Shown piece by piece: positions 6,601 to 13,172 of a stretch of DNA of 13,172 nucleotides (position 1 is the stretch's first letter; each line of letters starts with the position of its first letter). Below the pieces are notes generated by a model that was not told where the DNA came from, searched no databases, and saw only the letters and a list, made by a program, of their open reading frames with translations. This DNA comes from Mansonella perstans (Eukaryota; Nematoda; Chromadorea; Rhabditida; Onchocercidae). The stretch lies in contig JBAMDO010000485.1 of the NCBI GenBank assembly GCA_037074765.1, positions 1 through 13,172 on the forward strand, written 5' to 3'. A program made the translations under genes and the position numbers.

Positions 6601-8778
6601 TATGCGAAAAAGGCGTGAAACTGGCATTTCAACAAAAATAAGTATTTCAAGATGAGAGCATAATTCAAACTTACAAGTTCTTTTTATCTGAACTTTACTG
6701 AGTCAAAGAATCAGTGAAAATATGTAAAAATAAGAAACTTAAAAAGAAATTGACAAGCTTAAGTATCTAAACCAGGTCATTCTCATACTGTCCAAAAATC
6801 TTAATAAATATGTGAATTATAATTGTTATAACGATATCAAAACCCTAACAGATTAAGAACTAACTTACCATCACCAGAACACTTCAGTATTCTCATAAAA
6901 AAATTTAGAAAATTACCTGACATAGATTCTTTATGCTGATATTCGATAAATGCATAACCTCGCGGTTTTCCATTCTTATCATGAACCAAAACCAGCTGAA
7001 AAAGCGAAATCTAAGAATGGCTAATATTGCTGATTGCCATTGAATGACTTAATCATTCAGTCCATTTTAACAGGGACATATACTCAAATAATGCGCTAAT
7101 ACGAACAATATGATATAAATATATATTTTTCATCCTAAAATCCTTTAAAATCAAACAGCAACATTTAGCAGTATACCGACCATTACGCAGTGGATACTAA
7201 AATATAACGAGCGAACAATTTTACAAATTATATAGCAGTTTTGCATTTTTGCTGAGCAAGTTTTTTTTGAACTGCAGATGCAGTAAGACTGATCATAAAT
7301 AAATTTGACTTACACGTGTGATCTTCCCAAACTGCTCAAATTCTCGCCGAAGTTTGGATTCCGATGTCTCGTAATTCTAAAGCATAAAAAAGTAGCCAAT
7401 TACTCTGCAGTCCGAACAAAAAGGCTAAACTAAAACGATTAAGAAAAGCTTTCTCATCCTTCGAAAAATTTTGAGAATACGGACTTATGCGCTCCAAAAA
7501 CCTTTTGAGCAGTTTCATTTAATTATTTTACAGCAATATGGAACTTCATAAAACTATGAACAATTTATTTTCGTACGCACTATTAAATACAGTAGTTCTA
7601 CATAGATCTTTTCATACAAAATAAACTTTGAATCACAGTCCACACGAAATTAGAAAACTTTGGATTTTTGCCGAAGAAAAAAGATACTGCAAATCTGTTT
7701 ATTCCTAAGAAATTTTGATGTTTGCCCACAAATTTATTGAAATAATTCAGTTCTTCCGAAATACTAAAACTAATAATGGATTAACAGCCTACTATTCGAG
7801 CTATAAACAATGTCCGGTATGGATCGACGGTTGCGCTTGGGTTTTGAGCTGGATTCCCTGGAATAGAAAAGCCTATGAAAATTGAGAAACTTGGAGGAAT
7901 TGCAATAAAAAAGCAAAAGCAACCTTCCTACAATCGAAATATCAATGGGATCAATAGTTAATTAATAATGTGTAAAAATTAAAAGCAAACATACAGGTTG
8001 CAATGCCTTGTTCAATCTTATATGCCAACAATTCTTCTTTTTCTTTTCGCTGCAATGCACACATCAAATTAATATTAATTATCATTTACCATTATAAAAA
8101 GAAACACTGTCCCTCAATTCACGCAACCAATCTCCGGAAAGTTGAGTATTATAACATTTCTTAATGAATCTAATTCTTCATCTTCTTATGTATCGCAAAA
8201 GTTAAAATCCCTTTCTCGTATCTTTCCGCAATCTATTTTAATGCATTATTTAAAACAGATTTCAAAATATCTTTTGCGGGAAAATTTAAAGAAGAATCGA
8301 ACTAATATATGATGCAGATCAAAGAAATCTGCAAATAACATAATTATATCGAACTTCAGAAATATATTTTACTTACCCGTCGAGCTCGTCTTTCTTCCTT
8401 CGTTTCATAAACTGGTTTCGGTGGCGTATCCTTAGGATCCTGTAAATACGTACAAATTCTACCAAGTATCATTTGCTCTGCATAAAGTTTTAAAAAACAG
8501 CTGTTCGAAAAACCAATTTTAATGCATTATTTGAAACAAACTCCAAAGTATCTGCAAAAGTAGAAATCAAAAACAATTCACGTCGGTAATATCGTTATGG
8601 CATTAATTGTTCATCTTTTAGTGTAGGAATATACCTCGAAAAGATGGACGTATTCCGATAAGCCAGACATTTTAGGTCGCTTCCGATCGATAAGTAACTC
8701 ATCAGGTGGTGGTTTATACGGTAATGGTGGTCGTGCTTCAAACAAGGCCAGTAAATTATCTGGCAAAAATTGCGTCAT
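3653..8778 (-). CDS. SNRNP70: U1 small nuclear ribonucleoprotein 70 kDa (U1-70K), 9 coding exons
   Basis: Minus-strand exons in order are 8778-8635, 8439-8377, 8049-7995, 7857-7793, 7376-7314, 6995-6917, 4648-4547, 4441-4207 and 3770-3653. They total 924 bases and 307 residues, with all phases closing and GT-AG at every junction. U1-70K binds stem-loop I of U1 snRNA and helps the U1 snRNP recognise 5' splice sites in the nucleus. The N terminus [13 protein letters not shown] is near-identical to the human protein. Residues about 49-80 are the basic, charged segment that contacts U1C and the Sm core. An RRM spans about 103-181, with RNP2 LFIARI (104-109) and RNP1 RGYAFIEY (142-149, identical to human). 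It is followed by the conserved [13 protein letters not shown] and W-PRRLG stretch to 191. From about 218 the tail is rich in Arg-Asp/Arg-Ser dipeptides. It is shorter than human (437) but near the C. elegans homologue rnp-7 (about 330). Intron 6 is very large and repeat-rich. The exon 8 donor is GTCAGT, chosen because only phase 2 keeps exon 9 open. Confidence 0.96.
4207..4262 (-). repeat. Coding hexanucleotide repeat for Arg-Asp tail
   Basis: Exon 8 ends in imperfect repeats of a six-base unit (CGTGAT/CGCGAC type on the coding strand) that encode alternating Asp-Arg. A similar block sits in exon 9 at about 3676-3725. Such tracts are typical of U1-70K tails, are prone to length change, and account for the apparent long open frames on the opposite strand. 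Confidence 0.75.
4694..4829. repeat. 67-bp perfect tandem duplication
   Basis: Two identical adjacent copies of a 67-base unit run 4694-4760 and 4761-4827, with two further matching bases. No mismatch is seen, which suggests a recent duplication or an assembly artefact. It sits in intron 6 just upstream (in transcript terms) of exon 7, within 45 bases of its acceptor. It therefore overlaps the zone where a branch point would be expected. Confidence 0.95.
4957..4987 (-). other. Candidate 31-base poison exon in intron 6
   Basis: On the transcript strand an acceptor TTTCATCTAGCAG ends at 4988. It is followed by 31 bases and then a GTAAGC donor at 4956-4951. Entered in phase 1 from exon 6, the insert reads nine residues and then a TAA, so inclusion would end translation in the RRM. 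Both splice sites are moderate and the exon is very short. This is a prediction from sites alone. Confidence 0.25.
5024..5378. repeat. 117-bp tandem repeat array, three copies, rich in 5' splice-site motifs
   Basis: Three head-to-tail copies begin at 5024, 5141 and 5258, with an exact 117-base period and only scattered substitutions. The last copy decays after about 5355. Read on the strand of the U1-70K transcript, each unit holds three GGTAAGT motifs within about 40 bases. One of the nine is lost in the third copy (ATTACC at 5286), leaving eight. The unit also has a TACTAA box on the same strand. No open frame runs through the array. Confidence 0.95.
5476..5512. repeat. Short direct repeat GTATGCCACTTA
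   Basis: The 12-mer GTATGCCACTTA occurs at 5476-5487 and again at 5501-5512, with a period of 25. The first copy runs into another sense-strand GGTAAGT; in the second the same place reads CTTATTCC, which abolishes the motif. Confidence 0.8.
5752..5846. repeat. CA/TA dinucleotide microsatellite
   Basis: This compound simple repeat is made of ACACACA, ATATATACATATATATA and a (CA)n run at about 5812-5824, followed by TATATAGATACACATA. The apparent long open frames crossing it on both strands come from its low complexity. Confidence 0.9.
6223..6249 (-). other. Candidate 27-base in-frame microexon in intron 6
   Basis: On the transcript strand the acceptor CAATTTTTAG ends at 6250. After 27 bases comes the donor GTAAGT, followed by TAC (6222-6217). 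Entered in phase 1 from exon 6, the microexon leaves in phase 1 into exon 7. It adds Ala-Thr-Gly-Thr-Phe-Val-Ala-Val-Asn after Ser156 with no stop. Both sites match nematode consensus well, and the donor is better than the constitutive one of exon 6. Homologues lack an insert here, so it would be alternative if real. Confidence 0.3.
6863..6869 (-). promoter_or_regulatory. In-frame alternative 5' splice site downstream of exon 6
   Basis: A GGTAAGT motif lies 48 bases downstream of the annotated exon 6 donor. Its +1 to +6 positions are a perfect GTAAGT, whereas the annotated donor is GTAATT. Use of it would add exactly 16 codons with no stop, starting Gly-Asn-Phe-Leu. The insert would fall between RNP1 and the last part of the RRM. 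The annotated donor is preferred because the resulting protein aligns with U1-70K homologues without a gap. Confidence 0.45.
8235..8553. repeat. Diverged direct repeat flanking exon 2 of U1-70K
   Basis: The segment at about 8235-8271 in intron 2 and that at about 8516-8553 in intron 1 share ATTTTAATGCATTATTT. They continue with similar A-rich sequence ending AA-TATCT. They lie in direct orientation on either side of the 63-base, phase-0 exon 2 (8377-8439). They could be remnants of a duplication that included the exon or copies of a small dispersed repeat. Confidence 0.6.
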
Positions 8779-8808
8779 ACTGCTATGATGGCCAATGAAA
8801 ACAATCAC

Positions 8809-8820
8809 CTAAAATAATGA
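8809..8820 (-). promoter_or_regulatory. Probable trans-splice acceptor of U1-70K mRNA
   Basis: On the minus strand TCATTATTTTAG ends at 8809, leaving a 30-base 5' UTR before the ATG at 8778. No upstream coding exon is needed because the protein starts at the conserved MTQFLP. The leader reads open in frame with the ATG, but it begins with GTG and is not conserved in U1-70K. Spliced-leader addition or a non-coding first exon are both possible. Confidence 0.6.
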
Positions 8821-8957
8821 AAAAAGCCAAAATTTACAGAATTTATCATTATAAGTAGCTAAAATGGTTGGATACTGAATGCAAGATACTGAATGCAAGA
8901 TATAACAGTTGTATTACATTCATGTATTTTAAATATAACAATGAAAATTAAAACGAA
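8811..8957. promoter_or_regulatory. Divergent promoter region with 14-bp tandem repeat
   Basis: This short gap lies between the U1-70K acceptor and the start of the divergent ORF at 8958. It should hold the U1-70K promoter and, if the ORF is expressed, its promoter too. Two exact copies of GATACTGAATGCAA sit at 8871-8884 and 8885-8898, followed by GATAT. No TATA box is clear. Confidence 0.45.
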
Positions 8958-9194
8958 ATGTCAACATCAACACCTGAATTAGAAATACGACTAAATATCG
9001 CACGTATGGTTGCACGTGTATTTATGCATAAAGCGTTAGACCCAGATGATTTACGTAATGATTTTACGCTGTTCCAAACTTACCACAACGTTAATCAAAA
9101 AACGTATCCTGAATCATTACCAACATTATCAATATTAACCACTCCCAAAAGCATTATCAACATTGCAACCAAGCCCGTCAAAAACGATCGTTAA
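8958..9194 (+). CDS. Short unrecognised ORF, 78 residues
   Basis: I do not recognise this protein. It starts MSTSTPELEIRLNIARMV and has a charged, amphipathic N-terminal half (ELEIRLNIARMVARV, then a segment containing DPDDLRNDF). The C-terminal part is Thr/Ile/Lys-rich and ends PVKNDR. There is no signal peptide or membrane segment. The ATG is the first after an in-frame TAA at 8949. The DNA is clearly less AT-rich than the flanks and uses varied codons, which supports real or recently real coding. It is unspliced and no T-rich acceptor precedes it. The last third overlaps another open frame that continues past this stop, so the C terminus may be wrong or the gene may be a frameshifted fragment. 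It is divergent from U1-70K. Confidence 0.45.
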   Translation: MSTSTPELEIRLNIARMVARVFMHKALDPDDLRNDFTLFQTYHNVNQKTYPESLPTLSILTTPKSIINIATKPVKNDR

Positions 9195-9196
9195 CA

Positions 9197-9283
9197 ATGA
9201 GTACCGCTGCGCAAATAGATTCGTCTCAGCACAGTAATTCTCGATTCGATCTATTAGGAGCTGCGATTAATTTGTTAATTTAA
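9197..9283 (+). pseudogene. Coding-like continuation in a second frame
   Basis: A frame offset by -1 from the preceding ORF is open from 9113 to the TAA at 9281. It contains an ATG at 9197 that would give a 28-residue peptide: MSTAAQIDSSQ, then HSNSRFDLLGAAINLLI. Its mixed composition (Arg, Gln, Ser, Asp, Gly, Ala codons) is unlike the surrounding AT-rich DNA. It therefore looks like the true C-terminal part of the same gene, separated by a one- or two-base indel, or a missed small intron. No good GT-AG pair with a T-rich acceptor joins the two frames. Confidence 0.35.
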
Positions 9284-11040
9284 TATTAATTATTATATCT
9301 ATCAATTGGATCACTAACTAGCTAATAGCTACTTTTAATCAATTATTTTGATATTAATTTCAACAAAGTAAAAAATGTCATGCATATTATTTGTTTTCTT
9401 TTTTGTGAAGCTTTAATTTAAAAATTTTGTTTGATCACAAAACATGAATGACATTTTCAATACATATAAGTCATACAAATTTCACCATATTAGAAATATT
9501 GGCAATTAATAGAGTAAATAATTTCAAATTATTAAAGTCTTAATTAATTAATTAATTAGTGGTTATTGATAATTAGTCAATTTCACTGTTTACAATGAGA
9601 TGTCATCGGAGAAGAAGATAGCATTAATTAATCAATAAGATAATAGTAATAATAGCAATATTAATAGTAATAGCAATAATAATAATTACAGTGGTAAGAT
9701 AATGAAAAATTATTGTGACGAATGTAATAATTATAACAGATATACCATTGATTGACTAATTAAGACGATTAATTACAGTAATAATTATTGTTATAATGAA
9801 TGTAGTGATAACATTCCTTCTATCATAGTCTGTTTGCTATTTGGTTGTAATGATTATAATAATGATAACTAAAAATCTGTGATGATATGAATAAAGATAT
9901 AATATCGTAAAAATTTGTTGGGAGCATAGCAAAACAAAATTCGATAAGAGAGAATTATTTCAGTAAATGAAATTTTGTCTTGTTTTAAGAGGTTTAAAAA
10001 ATAAAATAAAATTTTAAAATTTGTAATTTAATATTGACCACTTCACTTGCAAATTAATATTTTAATATTCATTAATGAAATTATTATATCATTTAAAAAC
10101 AATAGAAATTAAAAATGGACAAGGTAGTTAGAAACTATTAAATTAATTTAATTATTAACAGCTATAAGGTTATTTCATTATCTTATCACAATCATCTTTC
10201 TTTTTCACTTAATTATTATTTTTTTGATAATAATGAAATGTAATTAATTATAATCAAAGTAATTAAAGAATGGCAAAAAAAAGTTTTGCGATTTTATCAA
10301 TTCTTCGTTCTTTTACTTTTTTGCATCACCTAAAAAATACCCATATTACCAAAATTTTATTACCAAAATATATCACCCAAAAAAAATTTTAATCAATGAT
10401 AAATGGCGGTAATTTTTAACATTTTGGTCTTTTCGTTGATTAATTTTATGGAAATTAAATTAATTTTTTTTCCGAAAATGATCGTGCATATTTTTGTATT
10501 AAAATAGCAGTTTCAGAGGATCATTAATTAGCAGCAATGTTGTCATCACCGAAAAAACCAATTAATGTTCATTTTAATAAAACGAACATTGTCATTGTAC
10601 AATGATAATTTAGTCCATATTATGAAATGAACAACAAATAAGGAAATTGTTATAACTATCATTATTGAGTAACCAAAATTATCAATCGTTATCAACGAAA
10701 CCGACGATTACAACATATTATGATAATTAAAAAGAGTTTAGAAAATATTGTTAAAAATTTTTATTAAAATTATAATCTTATTTCAAGTTTTAAATCAATT
10801 TAATTTCTATTCTTTATACTTTCGTTCTTCGTCTTTCTGTTTTTCAAATTATTTCTTTAAGTTATGTTTAAATCGATTATTTAATTACAGCTTTTTTTTT
10901 AAATCGCTTTCTCAAATTTAAACCAATAAAATATTAAGCAATAATTTAATGATTTTAATGTATTTTTGTTTTTCTTTTTTTTCTTTTCTTAATTTAAGAT
11001 TAAAAATTATTATCATTATGGAATAGATTAAATTATTTAC
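9284..11040. other. AT-rich gene-free region
   Basis: I see no supported gene on either strand. The stretch holds AATT tetranucleotide runs (9541-9558), degenerate AATAGTAATAGCAAT repeats (9630-9690), and a repeated ATTACCAAAAT (10345-10355 and 10359-10369). A pair of small palindromes lies near 10564-10604. A canonical AATAAA lies at 9890, too far from the short ORF to be linked with confidence. Confidence 0.7.
10564..10604. repeat. Hairpin plus adjacent 12-bp palindrome
   Basis: AATGTTC and GAACATT form a 7-base-pair stem, continued after one A/C mismatch by TTTT and AAAA around a three-base loop (10564-10590). Two bases later CATTGTACAATG (10593-10604) is a perfect palindrome. No gene or T-tract is attached that would make this a terminator or a clear RNA gene. 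Confidence 0.6.
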
Positions 11041-11166
11041 AACAGTAACAATAACAATTAGTAACAATAATTATTGATAATAAAAATAAAAGCAATGATA
11101 GTAATAATAACAATAATAATAATAATAGTAATAATAATAACAATAATAATAATAATAACGATAATA

Positions 11167-11227
<61 letters not shown>

Positions 11228-11305
11228 TAATAATAATAACAATAGTAATTATAATAGTAATAATATTAAGAATAATAATCGTAATCATAATCATAATAGT
11301 AATAA
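11041..11305. repeat. AAT trinucleotide microsatellite with degenerate flanks
   Basis: A pure (AAT) run of about 20 units spans 11167-11228. It is embedded in about 200 bases of imperfect AAT repeats with AAC, AGT, ACG and AATC variants on both sides. Open frames here translate to polyasparagine, polyleucine/tyrosine or polyisoleucine, depending on the frame, and are not genes. Confidence 0.95.
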
Positions 11306-11645
11306 TTAGATTTCCATAAATAGTATAAACAGGGAAAGTGTCTGTTAATCGTAATAAATTATAGTTAGCAAATTTAAATTTCAATATTTTATTGGATGTA
11401 AAAATGAAAATTTGAATTAAATAAATGAAAAAATTAAAAAATGTTTAAAAAAAATTTCTTTTTTTTTCAAATTTATTTTTCGCATAAATTTTATTTCTTT
11501 CAATTTTATAGCATCTCCTCATCGTTTCATATTATTCATCCGTGGATAATGTGAAACGGACTTTTTTCTCATAAAAATTTTCAATAAAAATTTAATTGTG
11601 AACGACAGACGACGATTTTATTCAAAACACTGCCATATTATTGCC
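11306..11645. other. Gene-free AT-rich spacer
   Basis: I find no gene, repeat array or clear signal in this stretch. It is ordinary AT-rich sequence between the AAT microsatellite and the pyrimidine-rich block, slightly richer in GC around 11590-11645. Confidence 0.6.
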
Positions 11646-11684
11646 TATCATTGTCGCTCGTTGTCGGTTGTCATCGATTTACTT

Positions 11685-11897
11685 ATTCTCTCTTATCCTC
11701 CTTCTCTTCCTGCCTCTCTCAATTGTTTGCTTTTCTCTATTCTTCTGCAATATCTTTTTGCTGTATAAGTCATAATTTCACATTTCTTTTTTCATTCTTT
11801 TTTTTTCCTCTTAATTCTTCAACCTCTCATAATCCTCATAGTCTTTTCTTACCTCGCTTTCTCTCATTTCACATTCTCTTTCCGTGCTATTTCTCGT
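11685..11897 (+). other. Pyrimidine-rich block
   Basis: More than 200 bases of the plus strand are dominated by C and T, with TCTCTC, TTCTTC and CCTCTC motifs. The C content is well above that of the neighbours, and the block ends abruptly at TTGTAAAAAACC. An 83-codon open frame inside it is a compositional artefact of Ser, Phe and Leu codons. Such tracts occur in promoters and 5' leaders of nematode genes, but no gene follows in the window. Confidence 0.6.
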
Positions 11898-12379
11898 TGT
11901 AAAAAACCTGAAAAAATGATGAACTACTACTCAATATTGTTACGATGACTAGTCTTTTTCTTTTTCAGAAAAAAAATTTTCAAACTTTTTTTTTTTTATA
12001 ATATAAATTAATAAATGAATGAATAATTAAAATACATATAATTAATCAATATAATTAATTATTGAATTAATCATTGAATTATACTCATTTCTTAAATAAT
12101 TATAAATTTCAAACATTGAATGAAATATATATTAGTCATACATTAATCCCTTAATTAAATAAAAGTGATAATTAAATTCATTATCAGATTTTTATTGCTT
12201 TAACGGAATTTATTTAATAACATATACCGATTATAAATCATTCGAATAATACCAATCAATCAAAAATCGATTGGAAGATATTGATTGTGTTGGATGTGAT
12301 TGCATGATTCGTTAAATTAAAAATACTATTGAATAAAATTTTTTTTTCATACATTTTGTAATATTTTAGTTGATAATTT
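11898..12379. other. AT-rich gene-free spacer
   Basis: No gene is seen. An acceptor-like CTTTTTCTTTTTCAG at 11955-11969 is not followed by any open coding sequence. The remainder holds ATTAATTA and GAATTAAT motifs. Confidence 0.6.
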
Positions 12380-12652
12380 ATCAGGGAGTAATTTAGAGAT
12401 AAAAGAAAAAAATAAATGAAGTGTTAGTTATATGTTTTTTTTTTAATTAGAATTATAATAAAAATTAAATACTTGTATTCCAATAGTTTAAATGCGTTTA
12501 AATATTTCGACCAATTATTTATCAAAAATAATCATATCAGCAAGTAATTTAGAGAAACAAAAAAAAAAAAAATTAATCAAATGTTAGTTATATTTCTTTT
12601 TTAATTTGGAATTATAATAAAAATTAAATACTTATATTCCAATAGTTTAAAT
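12380..12652. repeat. Diverged direct duplication of about 115 bp
   Basis: Copy one (12380-12493) and copy two (12536-12652) are in direct orientation. Both run ATCAG, AGTAATTTAGAGA, an A-rich tract, TGTTAGTTATAT, a T-run, GAATTATAATAAAAATTAA and CCAATAGTTTAAAT. Differences are mainly in homopolymer length plus a few substitutions. A 42-base spacer with TTATCAAAAATAATCATATC lies between them. No coding capacity or terminal inverted repeats are seen. Confidence 0.85.
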
Positions 12653-12863
12653 ATAATCAAAGAAGAATAATCATTTCGTACTAAAGTTTAACTGAAAAAA
12701 TTCTAGTCATCGGAAGAGTGAAAAAAAAAATTAAAATGAAACAAAATTCAAACAAAATGAACAAATGTTTTTTCATTTATTTATATTACGTCGTTGATAA
12801 CGATGATATTAATAAAATCAATCGTTAACAATTAACCGTCATCGTCATCATTATTAACACGAA

Positions 12864-13065
12864 ATGCTTTAGTATTCATACATTTATTGATTGTTGTTGT
12901 TACAACAATTGACATCACGTTTCAATTATTTTATGTTTTCATCATTCATACATCCCTTATCACCTTTATCATTGATCGTTATCGTTGTCATTGTTAGCAA
13001 AAATGTTTTATCACCCATACATTTTCTTTATCACTGATCATTATCAATCGTTATCATATTTCTTT
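12864..13065. repeat. Three decayed copies of a ~70-bp unit
   Basis: ATG-TTT starts recur at 12864, 12933 and 13003, spaced 69 and 70 bases. Each is followed by a -TTCATACATT-like or CCCATACATT-like segment and then TTATCA/TTATTGAT-CGTTATC or GTTGTT motifs. Copies two and three are the closest. The units are non-coding and sit in the TTATC/CGTTATC-rich end of the window. A weak earlier copy may begin near 12803. Confidence 0.65.
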
Positions 13066-13172
13066 TAATTTTCTTTTTTTTCGATTTTTTAGTTGAGATT
13101 TCCAATCAATTATTTTTATTTTTTTGTTATTGTGATTGTAAATTATCATTTTAAATCCTCATATTACTACGA

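Larger units (their letters stand above)
4649..6916 (-). other. Large repeat-rich intron 6 of U1-70K gene
   Basis: This 2268-base intron lies between Ser156 and Ala158 inside the RRM. It interrupts split codon 157 (phase 1). The authentic donor is TCAG followed by GTAATT, weak at +5, and the acceptor is CTGTTTTTAG. The other introns of this gene measure about 100-440 bases. It contains two tandem repeat arrays, a CA/TA microsatellite and at least thirteen sense-strand GGTAAG motifs, eleven of them GGTAAGT. Reading through from exon 6 meets a stop after 26 codons, so retention or premature polyadenylation would truncate the protein inside its RNA-binding domain. Confidence 0.9.

Noticed and set aside
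7336..7518. Minus-strand 60-codon frame overlapping exon 5
   Set aside because: It is out of phase with the RRM sequence in exon 5, which is fixed by homology and by the TATGCTTTAG acceptor.
8779..8808. GTG start ten codons upstream of the U1-70K ATG
   Set aside because: The added residues are absent from U1-70K proteins, the family begins MTQFLP, and the segment directly follows a splice acceptor, so it is 5' UTR.
9143..9150. Programmed -1 frameshift at TCCCAAAA between the two frames of the short gene
   Set aside because: The heptamer does not allow good re-pairing of both tRNAs and no strong downstream structure is seen; an indel or missed intron is simpler.
11033..11384. Polyasparagine, polytyrosine and polyleucine open frames
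   Set aside because: They are translations of the AAT microsatellite.
11651..11902. 83-codon Ser/Phe/Leu-rich plus-strand frame
   Set aside because: It follows from the pyrimidine-rich composition; there is no conserved motif, and the other frames of the block are equally biased.

Overview
The window looks like AT-rich nuclear DNA from a nematode, plausibly a filarial or other clade III parasite. The evidence for a nematode is a secreted transthyretin-like (TTL) gene, a family essentially confined to nematodes; T-rich acceptors of the TTTTAG/TTTTCAG type; and acceptor AGs 2 and 30 bases upstream of two start codons with no obvious 5' exon, as expected for spliced-leader trans-splicing. The clade is inferred from composition and long introns only.

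Layout: 1-1750 is AT-rich, gene-free DNA. 1759-2933 (+) is a three-exon TTL gene of 144 residues. 2934-3652 is a short convergent 3' region. 3653-8778 (-) is a nine-exon gene for the 70 kDa protein of the U1 snRNP (U1-70K, 307 residues), rebuilt here exon by exon with every phase closing. About 180 bases upstream and divergent is a short unrecognised ORF (8958-9194, +), with a second coding-like frame running on to 9283. From 9284 to the end I see no gene, only AT-rich DNA with microsatellites, decayed tandem duplications, a pyrimidine-rich block and small palindromes.

The most interesting region is intron 6 of the U1-70K gene (4649-6916, 2268 bases), which splits the RNA-recognition domain. 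It contains a 67-bp tandem repeat and a three-copy 117-bp tandem repeat. The 117-bp array carries eight copies of GGTAAGT, the 5' splice site that U1 snRNA recognises, in the sense orientation of the host transcript. The intron holds three more copies outside the array, making eleven. It also holds an in-frame alternative donor (16-residue insertion), a 27-base phase-matched candidate microexon and a 31-base candidate poison exon. I infer, without proof, that this intron could let the U1 snRNP sense and limit production of its own 70K subunit.

The two main genes are functionally unrelated: one encodes a secreted protein, the other a nuclear splicing factor. They share only a convergent arrangement. 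I found no tRNA, rRNA, CRISPR array or intact transposon.
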